DNA of 36,129 nucleotides from Bacillota bacterium (lineage in GTDB: Bacteria > Bacillota > Sulfobacillia > Sulfobacillales > Sulfobacillaceae), in the NCBI GenBank assembly GCA_021821465.1, contig JAKACM010000042.1, positions 1-36,129 of the forward strand. Direction: 5' to 3'. Positions 8,371 through 16,956 of this stretch are shown here, one piece after another. The position numbers and the translations under genes were made by a program. The notes beneath the pieces are model-generated. The model saw nothing but the letters and a program-made list of their open reading frames with translations, was not told where the DNA came from and did no database searches. The stretch's first letter is position 1, and the number at the start of each line of letters is the position of its first letter.

Positions 8371-9294
8371 TCATTCGGTTGTGAGATATGTATCGTGAAA
8401 CTTATGAGGTTTTCTCCGAATCATATCTCGCAATACGCCGATAAATGCCTCTAGTGCTGGCGACATCCATTTGTCTTTATGCCAACATATTTGCGTCACG
8501 ACGGGAAATTCCGGCCCGGTCCACGGCAGCGCCTTCAATTTGCGTTCAAGGAGTTCATCTCTTACCGTCATCTTTGGCAGCAAAGTAATTCCCAATCCCG
8601 CAATGACGCATTGTTTAATGGCTTCGATGCTCGCAAATTCGATTTTCATATTTGTCACTTCTGAACTGGCGAGGGCTTGTTCGAATAGGGTTCGATAGCT
8701 GCATCCGGGTTCTGTGACCAGAATTGTTTGCCCTTCCAGATCAGAGGCCCTGATTTGAGCTTGATTATTTAGTGGATGGTCGGAACTGGCAAGAACCAGC
8801 ATGGGTTCTTGTAGGAGCACTTCAAACACGAGTTGGTCGTCATGGCCCTCATCTTCCAACGTCAAGGCAAGGTCCAAATTGCCGCGGATCACCTCTTGTC
8901 GCAGATCAACGCAGATTCCTGTCCGAAACACGAGTTCCACTTGAGGGTATCGCGCGCGAAAAGTGGCCAAGATGGGGGCCAGACGATAAGTGCATAGGCT
9001 CTCAACCGCCCCAATAATCAAGCTTCCGGTGGGACTTCCGTGATCAGGAACAGCGATGCGAGATTCTTCCGCGAGTCGCAAAATTTCATCGGTATATCGA
9101 AGCAACCGTTCACCCGCCGGGGTTAAACGAACCCTTTTGCCTAAGCGCTCAAAAAGACGCACACCGAATTCTCTTTCTAAATCCTGAATCTGCGTGGTGA
9201 CGCTGGATTGGGCGTAATGCCTGCGTTCGGCGGTACGCGTAAAATTCAGTTCTTCGGTCAATGTTTTGAAAGTTTGAAGGTGTTTTAATTCCAC
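8371..9294 (-). CDS. LysR-family transcriptional regulator
   Basis: A 307-residue LysR-type regulator of normal family length. The N-terminal winged helix begins VELKHLQTFKTLTEELNFT and contains RHYAQSSVTTQIQDLEREF, followed by LFERLGKRVRLTPAGERLL. The C-terminal part is the periplasmic-binding-protein-like effector domain (about residues 90-295). The GTG at 9294 is chosen because AGGAGT lies 8 bases upstream and family members begin close to this point. The frame stays open for 22 more codons, but these lack a binding site. It is divergent from an amino-acid permease gene starting at 9409, which it probably controls through the shared 114-base region. The effector is unknown. Confidence 0.9.
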   Translation of the reverse strand: MELKHLQTFKTLTEELNFTRTAERRHYAQSSVTTQIQDLEREFGVRLFERLGKRVRLTPAGERLLRYTDEILRLAEESRIAVPDHGSPTGSLIIGAVESLCTYRLAPILATFRARYPQVELVFRTGICVDLRQEVIRGNLDLALTLEDEGHDDQLVFEVLLQEPMLVLASSDHPLNNQAQIRASDLEGQTILVTEPGCSYRTLFEQALASSEVTNMKIEFASIEAIKQCVIAGLGITLLPKMTVRDELLERKLKALPWTGPEFPVVTQICWHKDKWMSPALEAFIGVLRDMIRRKPHKFHDTYLTTE

Positions 9295-9320
9295 TGGTGC
9301 ACTCCTATCGCCTGAGCCGA

Positions 9321-9349
9321 TTGTTAATATCAAAAACATCGCATGACAA
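9321..9349 (-). promoter_or_regulatory. Possible LysR-gene promoter in the divergent intergenic region
   Basis: Minus strand: -35 TTGTCA (9344-9349), a 17-base spacer and -10 TAACAA (9321-9326). The -35 is good and the -10 weak, as expected for an autoregulated LysR gene. The same short region must hold the permease promoter, which I cannot place. Confidence 0.4.
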
Positions 9350-9408
9350 CATGATATCACGAGGGTATTGTGGTGAAGGATACGAATGAATGGTGTGGAG
9401 GCGTTTTA

Positions 9409-10695
9409 ATGGAAGAAGCACAACTGAACCGTTCTCTTACTTGGATTCAAGGGACTGCCATAGCCATAGGGGCCGTTTTGGGATCGGGTGTGCTTGTTCT
9501 TCCGGCGCTTACGGCCGAACAAGCAGGTCCTGGGTCCATTTGGGTGTGGGTAGGAATGTCTGTTTTGGCATTTCCTCTGGCACTCACCATCGGCAGACTT
9601 GGCGCCCGCTTCCCTCACGCGGGAGGGATTGTCGAATATGCTCGTTTGGCATTTGGACCTAGGACCGGGCAGATAACGGGCTGGCTGTTTATCGGGACGA
9701 TTCCCATAGGGGTGCCCATTATTGCCTTAATCGGTGCCAATTACGTAGAAAAATCTTTTTTCATGCCATCATGGAGTATTTCTTTGATGGCGTCATTGAT
9801 GTTGGTTCTATCGCTCTATTTGAATGTACGTGGTGTGGAATTGGCGGGGTGGGTACAGATCTTCTTGTTGATCCTCATCGCTCTCGTAATGTTGACGGCG
9901 GTATTGGCGGCGATGCCTGACGTGCGACTTGCCTCATTTCATCCCTGGATAGCTCACGGATGGGCGCAGTTAGGAAAATCTGCCGTCATAATTTTTTGGT
10001 GCTTTGTGGGTTGGGAGATGGTGGCTCACTTGGCCGAAGAATTTCGCCACCCGAGTCAGGATCTCAGACGCACATTCACGTTGGCTCCCGCCGTCGTAGG
10101 TATCTTATATGTTGGACTGTCTTTTGTCACTGTGGGTGCACACGCGTATGGCGGAGCGGATCAAGGGGCTCCGCTTAGCCAACTGGTGGGCATGGGACTC
10201 GGTCGAATCGGTTCGATAATGACAGGAGCCATAGCTTTCTTAATAACGGTTGTGGCCATCCACGGCAATGTCACCGGTTTTTCCCGAATGGTCTATGCCC
10301 AAGCCAGAAACGGTGACTTTCCGGCGATTTTGGCGAAATTGCACCCACGCTATCAGACCCCGATTGTCGCACTTGTTGCCCTGGGGATTGACTTTGCCGT
10401 AGTGCTTACGATATACATCGTGTTTCATATTAACCTGAGTATTCTCATCAAGTGGCCGAGTGTAGTTTTTCTGGTCATTTATATTATTGCTATGGCCTCC
10501 GCGATTAGACTTTTTAACGAAGAACGTGGGGCAAAATGGATGGCAGCAATACCTCTGATCCTGTGCGTCACTCTCTATCCCTTCAGTGGTTGGGCCGGTG
10601 TTTACCCCCTTATCTTGGCTGCAATTGGTTGGGGAATTTCGCACAAAAAATCAGGTAAAGGTCGCAGATCGACGTGGATGGGCAAAAGATCGTAG
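9409..10695 (+). CDS. APC-family amino-acid permease/exporter
   Basis: A 428-residue, 12-TM transporter of the amino acid-polyamine-organocation superfamily. The first TM has the hallmark substrate-binding loop AIAIGAVLGSGVLVLP (near residues 16-31), and the next helix region has AEQAGPGS. The arrangement resembles YjeH-type amino-acid exporters, which are shorter than importers. Family assignment is secure, while direction and substrate are inferred. The ATG at 9409 is chosen because GGAGG at 9397-9401 is 7 bases upstream. A GTG 13 codons earlier has no binding site. It is divergent from the LysR gene, the usual arrangement for regulated amino-acid efflux. Confidence 0.88.
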   Translation: MEEAQLNRSLTWIQGTAIAIGAVLGSGVLVLPALTAEQAGPGSIWVWVGMSVLAFPLALTIGRLGARFPHAGGIVEYARLAFGPRTGQITGWLFIGTIPIGVPIIALIGANYVEKSFFMPSWSISLMASLMLVLSLYLNVRGVELAGWVQIFLLILIALVMLTAVLAAMPDVRLASFHPWIAHGWAQLGKSAVIIFWCFVGWEMVAHLAEEFRHPSQDLRRTFTLAPAVVGILYVGLSFVTVGAHAYGGADQGAPLSQLVGMGLGRIGSIMTGAIAFLITVVAIHGNVTGFSRMVYAQARNGDFPAILAKLHPRYQTPIVALVALGIDFAVVLTIYIVFHINLSILIKWPSVVFLVIYIIAMASAIRLFNEERGAKWMAAIPLILCVTLYPFSGWAGVYPLILAAIGWGISHKKSGKGRRSTWMGKRS

Positions 10696-10820
10696 ACTGG
10701 GGCAAATTGAATGATATCTTTACGTTGGTCGTTCGCCCCGGTCCTTGAAAGATTTGATCGGCAGGGAAATCTTGGTAATAATACGACCCGATTTTCTACT
10801 TCCTTCTCTTCAAATGACAA

Positions 10821-11696
10821 CTATCCGGCTTTGAGACGCGCCGACTGATCAGGCCACTGAACGAGAATGATGCTCACAAGAATGAGGAGTCCTCCCCCGG
10901 CTACATTCAGATGTACAGGCTGCCCCAACAAAATCCAGCCAAACAGTGCGCCAAACAACGGTGCCAAAAATAACAGGGCACTCGTTTTTCCGGGGTCCTC
11001 TCGTTGTAACAGGAAAAACCAAATAGTGAACTGCACAATGGATCCCATAAGAGCCAACCAGAGAACGATTAGGGCCAAGGGCCATGACAGGGACACTACC
11101 AGTGGTTCAGTCAGAATCCCCCAAAGAAGCAGTACCAGGCCTCCCCATAACATCTGGTAAGCGGTCATGGTCCAAACATCAATGGGAATTTTCCATTGAG
11201 CGATGAGAAGGGTGGAAACTGCCCAACAAAAAGAGCCTCCCAATACAATCCATGCACCGGAGCGCATGCTCACAGGGCTAGCGAGGGTTATAGCAACTCC
11301 CGCGATACCGACCAATACACCGCCCCACTGCCGCCCGGGATACTGACTGCCAAACAAAAAACGAGACAGTATGATGACCAGCAAGGGATTAGTAAATAGC
11401 AGCAAAGAAGATTCCCCTGCTCCTATCGTGCGTAAGCTGATAAACGTCGGACCCGTGGTCCCAACCGTTAAGAACAACCCTACTAAGGCAATCTTTAACC
11501 AAGCCGAAGGCCTCCTGGGCAAAGGGCGATGTTGCACACGAACGCCGATGACCATCATTCCTCCAGCTATCACAAATCTAATTCCTGCCAAAATAAGTGG
11601 TGGTGCGTACGCAAATCCGAGTTTTCCTACCGCGAAAGTGCTGCCCATTAACGCGGTGGCTATTAGCGCTCCTATATACCATCGTGATGAAAGAAT
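10821..11696 (-). CDS. EamA-domain (DMT superfamily) transporter; start probably ATT
   Basis: A ten-TM drug/metabolite exporter built of two EamA repeats: the first about residues 10-140, the second beginning near WIVLGGSFCWAVSTLLIAQW. The first canonical start (ATG at 11648, giving 275 residues) would remove half of TM1. The frame continues upstream with SSRWYIGALIATAL, exactly the expected start of TM1, to a stop at 11712-11714. The only well-placed candidate there is ATT at 11694-11696, 9 bases after AAAGGAG. I therefore give the longer gene (291 residues), but the exact start is uncertain. It is convergent with the permease gene. Substrate unknown. Confidence 0.85.
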   Translation of the reverse strand: MLSSRWYIGALIATALMGSTFAVGKLGFAYAPPLILAGIRFVIAGGMMVIGVRVQHRPLPRRPSAWLKIALVGLFLTVGTTGPTFISLRTIGAGESSLLLFTNPLLVIILSRFLFGSQYPGRQWGGVLVGIAGVAITLASPVSMRSGAWIVLGGSFCWAVSTLLIAQWKIPIDVWTMTAYQMLWGGLVLLLWGILTEPLVVSLSWPLALIVLWLALMGSIVQFTIWFFLLQREDPGKTSALLFLAPLFGALFGWILLGQPVHLNVAGGGLLILVSIILVQWPDQSARLKAG

Positions 11697-11949
11697 ATCT
11701 GCTCTCTCCTTTCATCGTTATCAAATTTATGATTAAAGTGGCAGTGGCCACATTGGGAATTCTACGGGAGTACGGGTGAACCTTAGGGATACGAACGGTA
11801 CAAACCATACTTGTGTTGAGATCCTTCAAAGAATACGCTTCATTATTCGATGTCACTTTACAATCCGGTCGGCATTCATGACCATGGGTATTCCTTTCTG
11901 TCTTTATCTCGCTTGACCTTTTATCCACTAAGATTCGCGAGCGGCCGGA

Positions 11950-12870
11950 TTAAAGAGTCATATGCCAATATTTCTTGGTCTTGTTTCGATCCCGCCGCGT
12001 CTTAGCAAAGTCCGGAATTTGGCAGGAGAATCCGATGTGGGTGAGAAAAGTATCCACATCCCATTCATCTTGGCTCATATATTCCGCATGAGAAAATCCG
12101 TGCGTCTTGGCCCAATCGAGGCAGGCTTGAATAAGACGGGATCCCACACCGTGTTTGCGAACCGCTGGCTCTACCCACAACAGATCCAAAAGTACGGTGG
12201 ATTTTTCTTTCACGGTACAAAAGGCACACCCAATGGGCCTTGTGTCCTGTTCGGCGATCCAAAAACTTGCCGCATCCCTCACTGTTTGTTTCGCGTAAAA
12301 GGCGAGGCGTTGGGCCAACTCGATTTCCATGTCCGGAAATGCCAATCCATAGCGGCGCGCCTCGAGACCATAACGGGTCAAGATCCATCCTAAATCACCG
12401 GGTTCCGGTCCTCTGAGCAGGTAAGAGAAGGACGGTGGGGGCGAAGAGGCGAGCAAGGTTTCAATCGTTTGCATAGACTTTGTCAGTCGCTCAAGATCGC
12501 AGACAGATAAGCCGTTAATCATACGGCTGGTCGCCTTCGCCGATCTGTCGTCCAGTTCTTCAAGGACTTGACGTCCTTGGTCGGTTAACCGGACAATTTG
12601 GCGACGAGAGTCTTTTGAGTCACGATCCCGTTGAACCAATTTTTGGGTTTCGAGCCGCGCCATGATTCGGCTAAGGTAACCCGGATCCAAATGAAGTTGT
12701 TCGCGCAAGGTGGCTGTTTCGACGTGTTTGCCTTGACCCAATTCAAAGAGCACTCGGGATTCCGTCAAGGAAAATGGGGTGTGCCATCTTTGTTCGTCTA
12801 ATGCTCCGGCTCTGGCAAGGTAAAATCGCGTAAATTTCCGGATCGTTGTGACCGTCTGAATCTCCTTAAT
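11950..12870 (-). CDS. MarR-GNAT fusion: regulator with N-acetyltransferase domain; start probably ATT
   Basis: The N-terminal part is a MarR winged helix (PGYLSRIMARLETQKLV, then RDSKDSRRQIVRLTDQGR). The C-terminal part is a GNAT acetyltransferase with the acetyl-CoA loop VRKHGVGSRLIQACL. This fusion is a known family ('bifunctional HTH regulator/GNAT'). The first canonical codon (TTG at 12768) would cut into the MarR N-terminus. The frame continues upstream with TIRKFTRFYLARAGALDEQ and TPFSLTESRVL, matching the family's usual first helix. No ATG, GTG or TTG exists there. ATT at 12868-12870 is 9 bases after GGAGG and about 30 bases after the predicted transcript start. The gene is probably autoregulated through the operator at 12894-12908. 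Confidence 0.85.
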   Translation of the reverse strand: MKEIQTVTTIRKFTRFYLARAGALDEQRWHTPFSLTESRVLFELGQGKHVETATLREQLHLDPGYLSRIMARLETQKLVQRDRDSKDSRRQIVRLTDQGRQVLEELDDRSAKATSRMINGLSVCDLERLTKSMQTIETLLASSPPPSFSYLLRGPEPGDLGWILTRYGLEARRYGLAFPDMEIELAQRLAFYAKQTVRDAASFWIAEQDTRPIGCAFCTVKEKSTVLLDLLWVEPAVRKHGVGSRLIQACLDWAKTHGFSHAEYMSQDEWDVDTFLTHIGFSCQIPDFAKTRRDRNKTKKYWHMTL

Positions 12871-12893
12871 AGTTGACTACCTCCATAATTATG

Positions 12894-12938
12894 GTTGACT
12901 CAGTCAACAATATAACATTGGCTTGGATAATCTGTCAA
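12894..12938 (-). promoter_or_regulatory. Promoter and palindromic operator of the MarR-GNAT gene
   Basis: Minus strand: consensus -35 TTGACA (12933-12938), 18-base spacer, -10 TATATT (12909-12914). The 15-base palindrome GTTGACTCAGTCAAC (12894-12908) covers the expected transcript start. A third half-site, AGTTGACT, lies at 12871-12878. The arrangement fits autorepression by the encoded MarR domain. Confidence 0.72.
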
Positions 12939-13173
12939 TGCAGTTCCCGCATTGATAAGGATCTTGTTATTGATAGGATGGCAGGTAATAAGGTGTTTGT
13001 TACGCGTGATCGGGATAGAAACATTCCTCACATTTCCCCCGCAAAAATTTGGGTTACCATCCTCTTTTGATAATCCCTGGGGAACCATACGAATTCTTCA
13101 CAAATAACAAACCCATGTGCCAACCCCGCTTCAATTTGGAGTGAATGGTTTAGGATGGACATTCAATTGGGGA

Positions 13174-13202
13174 TTGAACGACATAGTGTAGTTTAGTACA
13201 AT
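13174..13202 (+). promoter_or_regulatory. Promoter of the secreted Ig-like protein gene
   Basis: -35 TTGAAC (13174-13179), 17-base spacer, -10 TACAAT (13197-13202). A transcript would start near 13209. This supports translation from the ATG at 13261 and excludes the in-frame ATG at 13201. The 235 bases between this and the MarR-GNAT promoter hold no gene. Confidence 0.65.
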
Positions 13203-13260
13203 GCTTTCTGTGGGAAAGCCACATTATGGGAAAGGACATAAAATACGAGGAGGAACGTGG

Positions 13261-14067
13261 ATGTTTGGACGATTGATAGCTTTGAGTTTAGGATCCTTAT
13301 CGACGTTGGGATTGTCTTGGGGAACAGGATATCATCACAAACCATTGCCTGTTAAGATTGTAGACACGAAGACCACTGCGGAAATGCTCCCGGCGGCTTC
13401 AGAATCGTCCTCCATGCATCATCAAGCAGTATTCGTTATTTCCGCGTATGCGTCGCATCATCGGCCTGTGGCCGATGCACCTGTGACATTTTATATTGGG
13501 AACATGACTCCGGGATCGGGAATCCCGCCGACATCTTTTGTGGCTACCAATACGAGTCAGGCTCAACCCTATGTCAAGTATGCTTCGGCTTATACGAATC
13601 GTTTGGGTCAGGCAGTGTTAGTGTTGAAAGGACAAAAGGCCCAGACTATGGAAATGGTGGGTGTCAAAGTGGGCAATTTCAGCAGTTACAATCCCACAAC
13701 TCATAAGCTTTCTGCTGCGTTGGATGCTTGGTGGACAACCCCATCGTCTACCCCCACAGCACCATATTATGATACCTTAACAGTGAATCCGTTTATGATC
13801 CAATCCCATAAAGCTTCGATCAAAGACCATGTGGTGGCGCGGCACGAGGGCAAAGTGGTTCCGGGAGTCACTTTGCATGCTTTTGTCAATGCAGGCACAC
13901 CGCAAGCGTCCGAGATGACGACGACCACGAACAGTGGAGGACAAGCGTCGTTCACGGTGCCGCTCGTTTCGCAAACCACGGTCGTGGCGATAAAATCGCA
14001 AGCTCAAAACTCTACGGAAGCCTTTACCGGGGGAATTGTCAGTCTGGCACAGGCCCCAAAAAATTGA
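13261..14067 (+). CDS. Secreted protein with two Big-1-like (invasin/Ig-like) modules
   Basis: A 268-residue protein with an N-terminal hydrophobic export segment (FGRLIALSLGSLSTLGLSWG). Two similar beta-sandwich-like modules follow. In the first, a PVADAPVTFYIG strand is followed about 55 residues later by AYTNRLGQAVLVLKG. In the second, GKVVPGVTLHAFVNAG is followed by TTTTNSGGQASFTV. This 'V.F..G ... T...G.A...' pattern is that of Big-1 domains, common on cell surfaces. Assignment is by pattern only. The ATG at 13261 has GAGGAGG upstream. The gene is convergent with a secreted PQQ-like propeller gene, with a shared terminator between, and both may be envelope proteins. No enzymatic motif is visible. 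Confidence 0.75.
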   Translation: MFGRLIALSLGSLSTLGLSWGTGYHHKPLPVKIVDTKTTAEMLPAASESSSMHHQAVFVISAYASHHRPVADAPVTFYIGNMTPGSGIPPTSFVATNTSQAQPYVKYASAYTNRLGQAVLVLKGQKAQTMEMVGVKVGNFSSYNPTTHKLSAALDAWWTTPSSTPTAPYYDTLTVNPFMIQSHKASIKDHVVARHEGKVVPGVTLHAFVNAGTPQASEMTTTTNSGGQASFTVPLVSQTTVVAIKSQAQNSTEAFTGGIVSLAQAPKN

Positions 14068-14110
14068 ACCGATTTTTTTGAGGAAGATGACACTATATTT
14101 TGTATGCGAA

Positions 14111-14151
14111 AGACACCCAAGAGGCACCGGATAGGCTCTTCTTGGGTGTCT
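14111..14151. terminator. Bidirectional terminator between convergent genes
   Basis: A 12-bp stem (14111-14122 with 14140-14151, AGACACCCAAGA and its complement) lies between the ends of two convergent genes. On the minus strand it is followed by a short T-run. Confidence 0.6.
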
Positions 14152-14281
14152 GCCGATCCGAAAAGCGAGCGGTAAGAACGGGGATCACCTTGTGTAGTCA
14201 TTAGCTTGAGTCTTGACGGCAATATTCTCCTGTGAAAAAGCATTTGATAAGGATATTAAGAAGTAGAGAGCACACGGGATT

Positions 14282-15745
14282 TCATGAAGGAAGCGTGGGT
14301 AAAATGGTGTGAAGCGGAATAGCTATGATCCAGTCATAGCTATTATCTAGGTACATGGTTCCACCGGCTATGACAGGATTTATAATTCCAAAACGCCCAC
14401 CCACTTGCTTACTCCTTAAAACCTGGCCTGTTTTTGCATTAAACGCGTCAATGCTTTTTGAAGTGGCAATCCATATCACGCCGTGAAAGTAAGTGGGAGC
14501 TCCTCGTCCTGCTCCTGCGGGCAAGGCGTTGGGGATTTTACTGTTCCATAAGATCTGCCCTGTCTTGGCGTTTATGGCAAACAGAGTGCTTGTCGCAGTA
14601 TCCGAGACATAGGCAATGCCATTATGTGTCATAGCCACGGCGCCGCGATATGCTGCAGGTATTGGTCCTCTTCCCAGAGAATCTTGCCAGAGCATCTGAC
14701 CATTCGCAGGATTGATGCCGTAAACACCCATGTTTACAGTACCTCCCGTTTGTGTGGGTTGTAACCGCACCGAGTCGGCTTCAACGAGCAGCCCTGCTGT
14801 TTGGGAATAGGTCGGCGTTTCGTCTCCCATTCCTGTGAGGGTAATGCCGGGGATGTTCACCGACCAGCTGATTTGATGAGTGGAAAGGTTGATCGCATTC
14901 AACTGGTTGGGATCGGTAGTGCCAACTATGGCATAAGTTTGCTTAGTGGAGGGATTTGACCAAAGGGTTGTGGAGGACATACTGTCAAAGCCCTTCAGAT
15001 CCAGCTTCCAGAGAGTCTTGCCGGTGTTGGCGTTAAGAGCGTAGAAATAACCGTTGCCGTTGGCAAAATAGAGAGTTCCTTGACTTAAAGCGGGAGTCGG
15101 CATTTGGTTTCCCGACAATGGGTGAAACCACTTGATATGACCCGAGCGCGCATTGATAGCATATATTCCTCCATACCCTCCGCCACGGACGGTGGGCAAG
15201 GAATGGCCAAAGGTGCCTAACGCGGGAAAATTAAATGCGACATTCCCCGTTCCCGCATAAAGAGTTCCGTGTTCTACCAAGGGATTGGACATGTCGACAT
15301 TTAAGGTGCGGACACGCCATTTGATTTGACCCGTTAAGGCGTTCACGGCATAGATATAACCGGAGCTGGAAGCCGCGTAGACATCGTGCCCCCATAGTGA
15401 GACACCCACGCCATTACCAAGATTTTGAGTCATCGTCACGGCAGCATTAACGCTGCCCCCAAAGGCTTGGGTTCCGAGAGGTTGTTGGTTCAAAGCAACG
15501 GCATGAAATTCGCGGGTTTTCCAGTGAACGCCGCTAGCTAATGCAGCCGGTGCCGTTTTGGACAATGGGACGATAGCATTGTGATTGACCGAACTGTCAT
15601 AGGTTGTCCAACTGGTATTGGCAAAGAAAGGAGCCGGAGATCCGGCTGCCTGAACCGTGGTGTTAATTGACAATGCACCGGCGGTGAGAAGACAAAGGGT
15701 GGCAATGGCAGAGCCTCGGATCGTCTGGCGGGGGTATGCTTTCAT
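14282..15745 (-). CDS. Secreted PQQ-like beta-propeller repeat protein
   Basis: A 487-residue protein with a Sec signal (positively charged start, hydrophobic stretch about residues 12-28, likely cleavage after TVQA) and several quinoprotein-type propeller repeats. Typical blades read YIYAVNALTGQIKWRV, GIYAINARSGHIKWFHP, YFYALNANTGKTLWKL, LFAINAKTGQILWNS and IDAFNAKTGQVLRS. These are the Trp-docking repeats of PQQ dehydrogenases and BamB-like proteins. I see no clear calcium/PQQ active-site Asp or disulfide ring, so a dehydrogenase activity is not supported; a binding or scaffold role is equally possible. The start codon at 15745 follows GAGGAGG with a rather long spacer (about 13 bases). It is convergent with the Ig-like secreted protein gene. 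Confidence 0.85.
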   Translation of the reverse strand: MKAYPRQTIRGSAIATLCLLTAGALSINTTVQAAGSPAPFFANTSWTTYDSSVNHNAIVPLSKTAPAALASGVHWKTREFHAVALNQQPLGTQAFGGSVNAAVTMTQNLGNGVGVSLWGHDVYAASSSGYIYAVNALTGQIKWRVRTLNVDMSNPLVEHGTLYAGTGNVAFNFPALGTFGHSLPTVRGGGYGGIYAINARSGHIKWFHPLSGNQMPTPALSQGTLYFANGNGYFYALNANTGKTLWKLDLKGFDSMSSTTLWSNPSTKQTYAIVGTTDPNQLNAINLSTHQISWSVNIPGITLTGMGDETPTYSQTAGLLVEADSVRLQPTQTGGTVNMGVYGINPANGQMLWQDSLGRGPIPAAYRGAVAMTHNGIAYVSDTATSTLFAINAKTGQILWNSKIPNALPAGAGRGAPTYFHGVIWIATSKSIDAFNAKTGQVLRSKQVGGRFGIINPVIAGGTMYLDNSYDWIIAIPLHTILPTLPS

Positions 15746-15798
15746 ACTGGTTGTGAGTCCTCCTCAAAAATATAATTTACACAATGTCGTGCAAATCT

Positions 15799-15827
15799 AT
15801 GGTATGAACTGGGGTCCACTCGGTCAA
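15799..15827 (-). promoter_or_regulatory. Possible promoter of the PQQ-like propeller gene
   Basis: Minus strand: TTGACC (15822-15827), 17-base spacer, TACCAT (15799-15804). A second candidate (TTGCAC with 16 bases to TATTTT) lies closer to the gene. Which is used is not decided by sequence. The rest of the region to 16066 shows no gene. Confidence 0.45.
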
Positions 15828-16066
15828 TAGTTTATTCAGAATATTTTCTATAAACTTTAATATAACCGGATTGAAATCATTAGCTACGACGAGGTGGCCA
15901 TGGCGAAGAATTATTGGCGACAAGGGTAGAATATTTCGGATAATCATATCCTGAATCGTGGAACCGAGGTTACCGCAAATTCGCGATGTTGGGTAAATGG
16001 GAATGAACTATAATATCGTCCTGGGATCATAAGTTTGTTTCATCCATCGTTTGAGGTTGATCAACA

Positions 16067-16276
16067 ATGAAAAACCGGGAAAAATGGTTTCAAAACACGC
16101 TTCATAGCAGGAATCATGAAAGTTTTGAGGAAAATAGTAGTAGGAAGATTGCCGTAACAAATCAGATGATGATGGGAACGGAGATAGATTGGTTGCTTAG
16201 GGGGGCATCTCAAGCAGAGGAGATCCTAGGGACATATCGACAACGGCACATTTTATTTCGAAAATTCCCCCTTTGA
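16067..16276 (+). CDS. Possible small hypothetical protein (69 residues)
   Basis: A short frame (MKNREKWFQNTLHS...) whose ATG is preceded by GAGGT at 9 bases. A TATAAT sequence at 16010-16015 could be a -10 element, though no good -35 accompanies it. The composition is polar and charged with no membrane segment, and no family is recognised. It may be a chance frame in the leader of the next gene. Confidence 0.28.
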   Translation: MKNREKWFQNTLHSRNHESFEENSSRKIAVTNQMMMGTEIDWLLRGASQAEEILGTYRQRHILFRKFPL

Positions 16277-16363
16277 TTCACTGTGGTGGGAAAGGAGGAC
16301 CGGCCCGGTAATTTCAGGATTCTCGCGAAGGGGTGTCATAACGAGAATGGGAGGAATTGGGAT

Positions 16364-16948
16364 ATGGCAAGAGGACCACAAGGACAAATTAAAAAACAAA
16401 AGAAGTCTGGCAAAAAGGGCAAGGTGAAGCGAGCCGCTATGCTTTCAGCGGCAAGTGATTCCAGACCCCAGGTGTTATCAACCTGGGAAACGGTAAGGTG
16501 CCGCATTAGCCAAGATTGGGAGACCAGTGGTATGGCCGCTATCCATGTTTTGCAGCAACGAGAAGGGTTTTCGACTGCATATCGGCTGGCCGGGTTTTTG
16601 GTGGATGTAAAGGGACTGGGATTGAAAGATGCTTTTGTTCATACGAATGTGTCCCGAAATGTCATGACACAACTTGATCAACGCAGCCACTCTCATGGCA
16701 TGATGCTCAATTATGATTCGTGTTCGGAAGACTTAGCAAGGCGTCTGGTGTTTGGAGGGATCTTTTGGGCCCGGCGATGGGATTTTCGTACACCACCGGA
16801 CGTTTTGAAGCTTACGGAAAAGATCTTGGGAACCATTCCCAACTTAGAAGATGATGATCTCACCGAATTTGGGTCTGATGGCAAACCATTTATCATAGGG
16901 GATCTGGACTCACTAGCGCAATTTTTACCGCCTAACTCTATTCCCTGA
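16364..16948 (+). CDS. Conserved protein of unknown function
   Basis: A 194-residue protein with a very basic N-terminus (about residues 1-26, rich in Lys/Arg/Gln). A globular part follows with the motifs GFLVDVKGLGLKDAF, FGGIFWARRWDFRTPPD and FGSDGKPFIIG. From memory, the LVD..GLGLKDAF and FG.DGKPF patterns recur in uncharacterised proteins of other phyla, usually annotated hypothetical; I cannot confirm this here. No catalytic motif is evident. The ATG at 16364 has GGAGG 9 bases upstream; an upstream in-frame GTG/ATG stretch from 16283 lacks one. Two tandem hairpins follow the stop, so it is probably monocistronic. Confidence 0.7.
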   Translation: MARGPQGQIKKQKKSGKKGKVKRAAMLSAASDSRPQVLSTWETVRCRISQDWETSGMAAIHVLQQREGFSTAYRLAGFLVDVKGLGLKDAFVHTNVSRNVMTQLDQRSHSHGMMLNYDSCSEDLARRLVFGGIFWARRWDFRTPPDVLKLTEKILGTIPNLEDDDLTEFGSDGKPFIIGDLDSLAQFLPPNSIP

Positions 16949-16956
16949 CACTTCCT

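Noticed and set aside
11578..11928. 116-codon minus-strand frame overlapping the EamA start, a possible frameshifted N-terminus
   Set aside because: Its residues do not resemble an EamA N-terminus, whereas the EamA frame itself continues upstream with a proper TM1.
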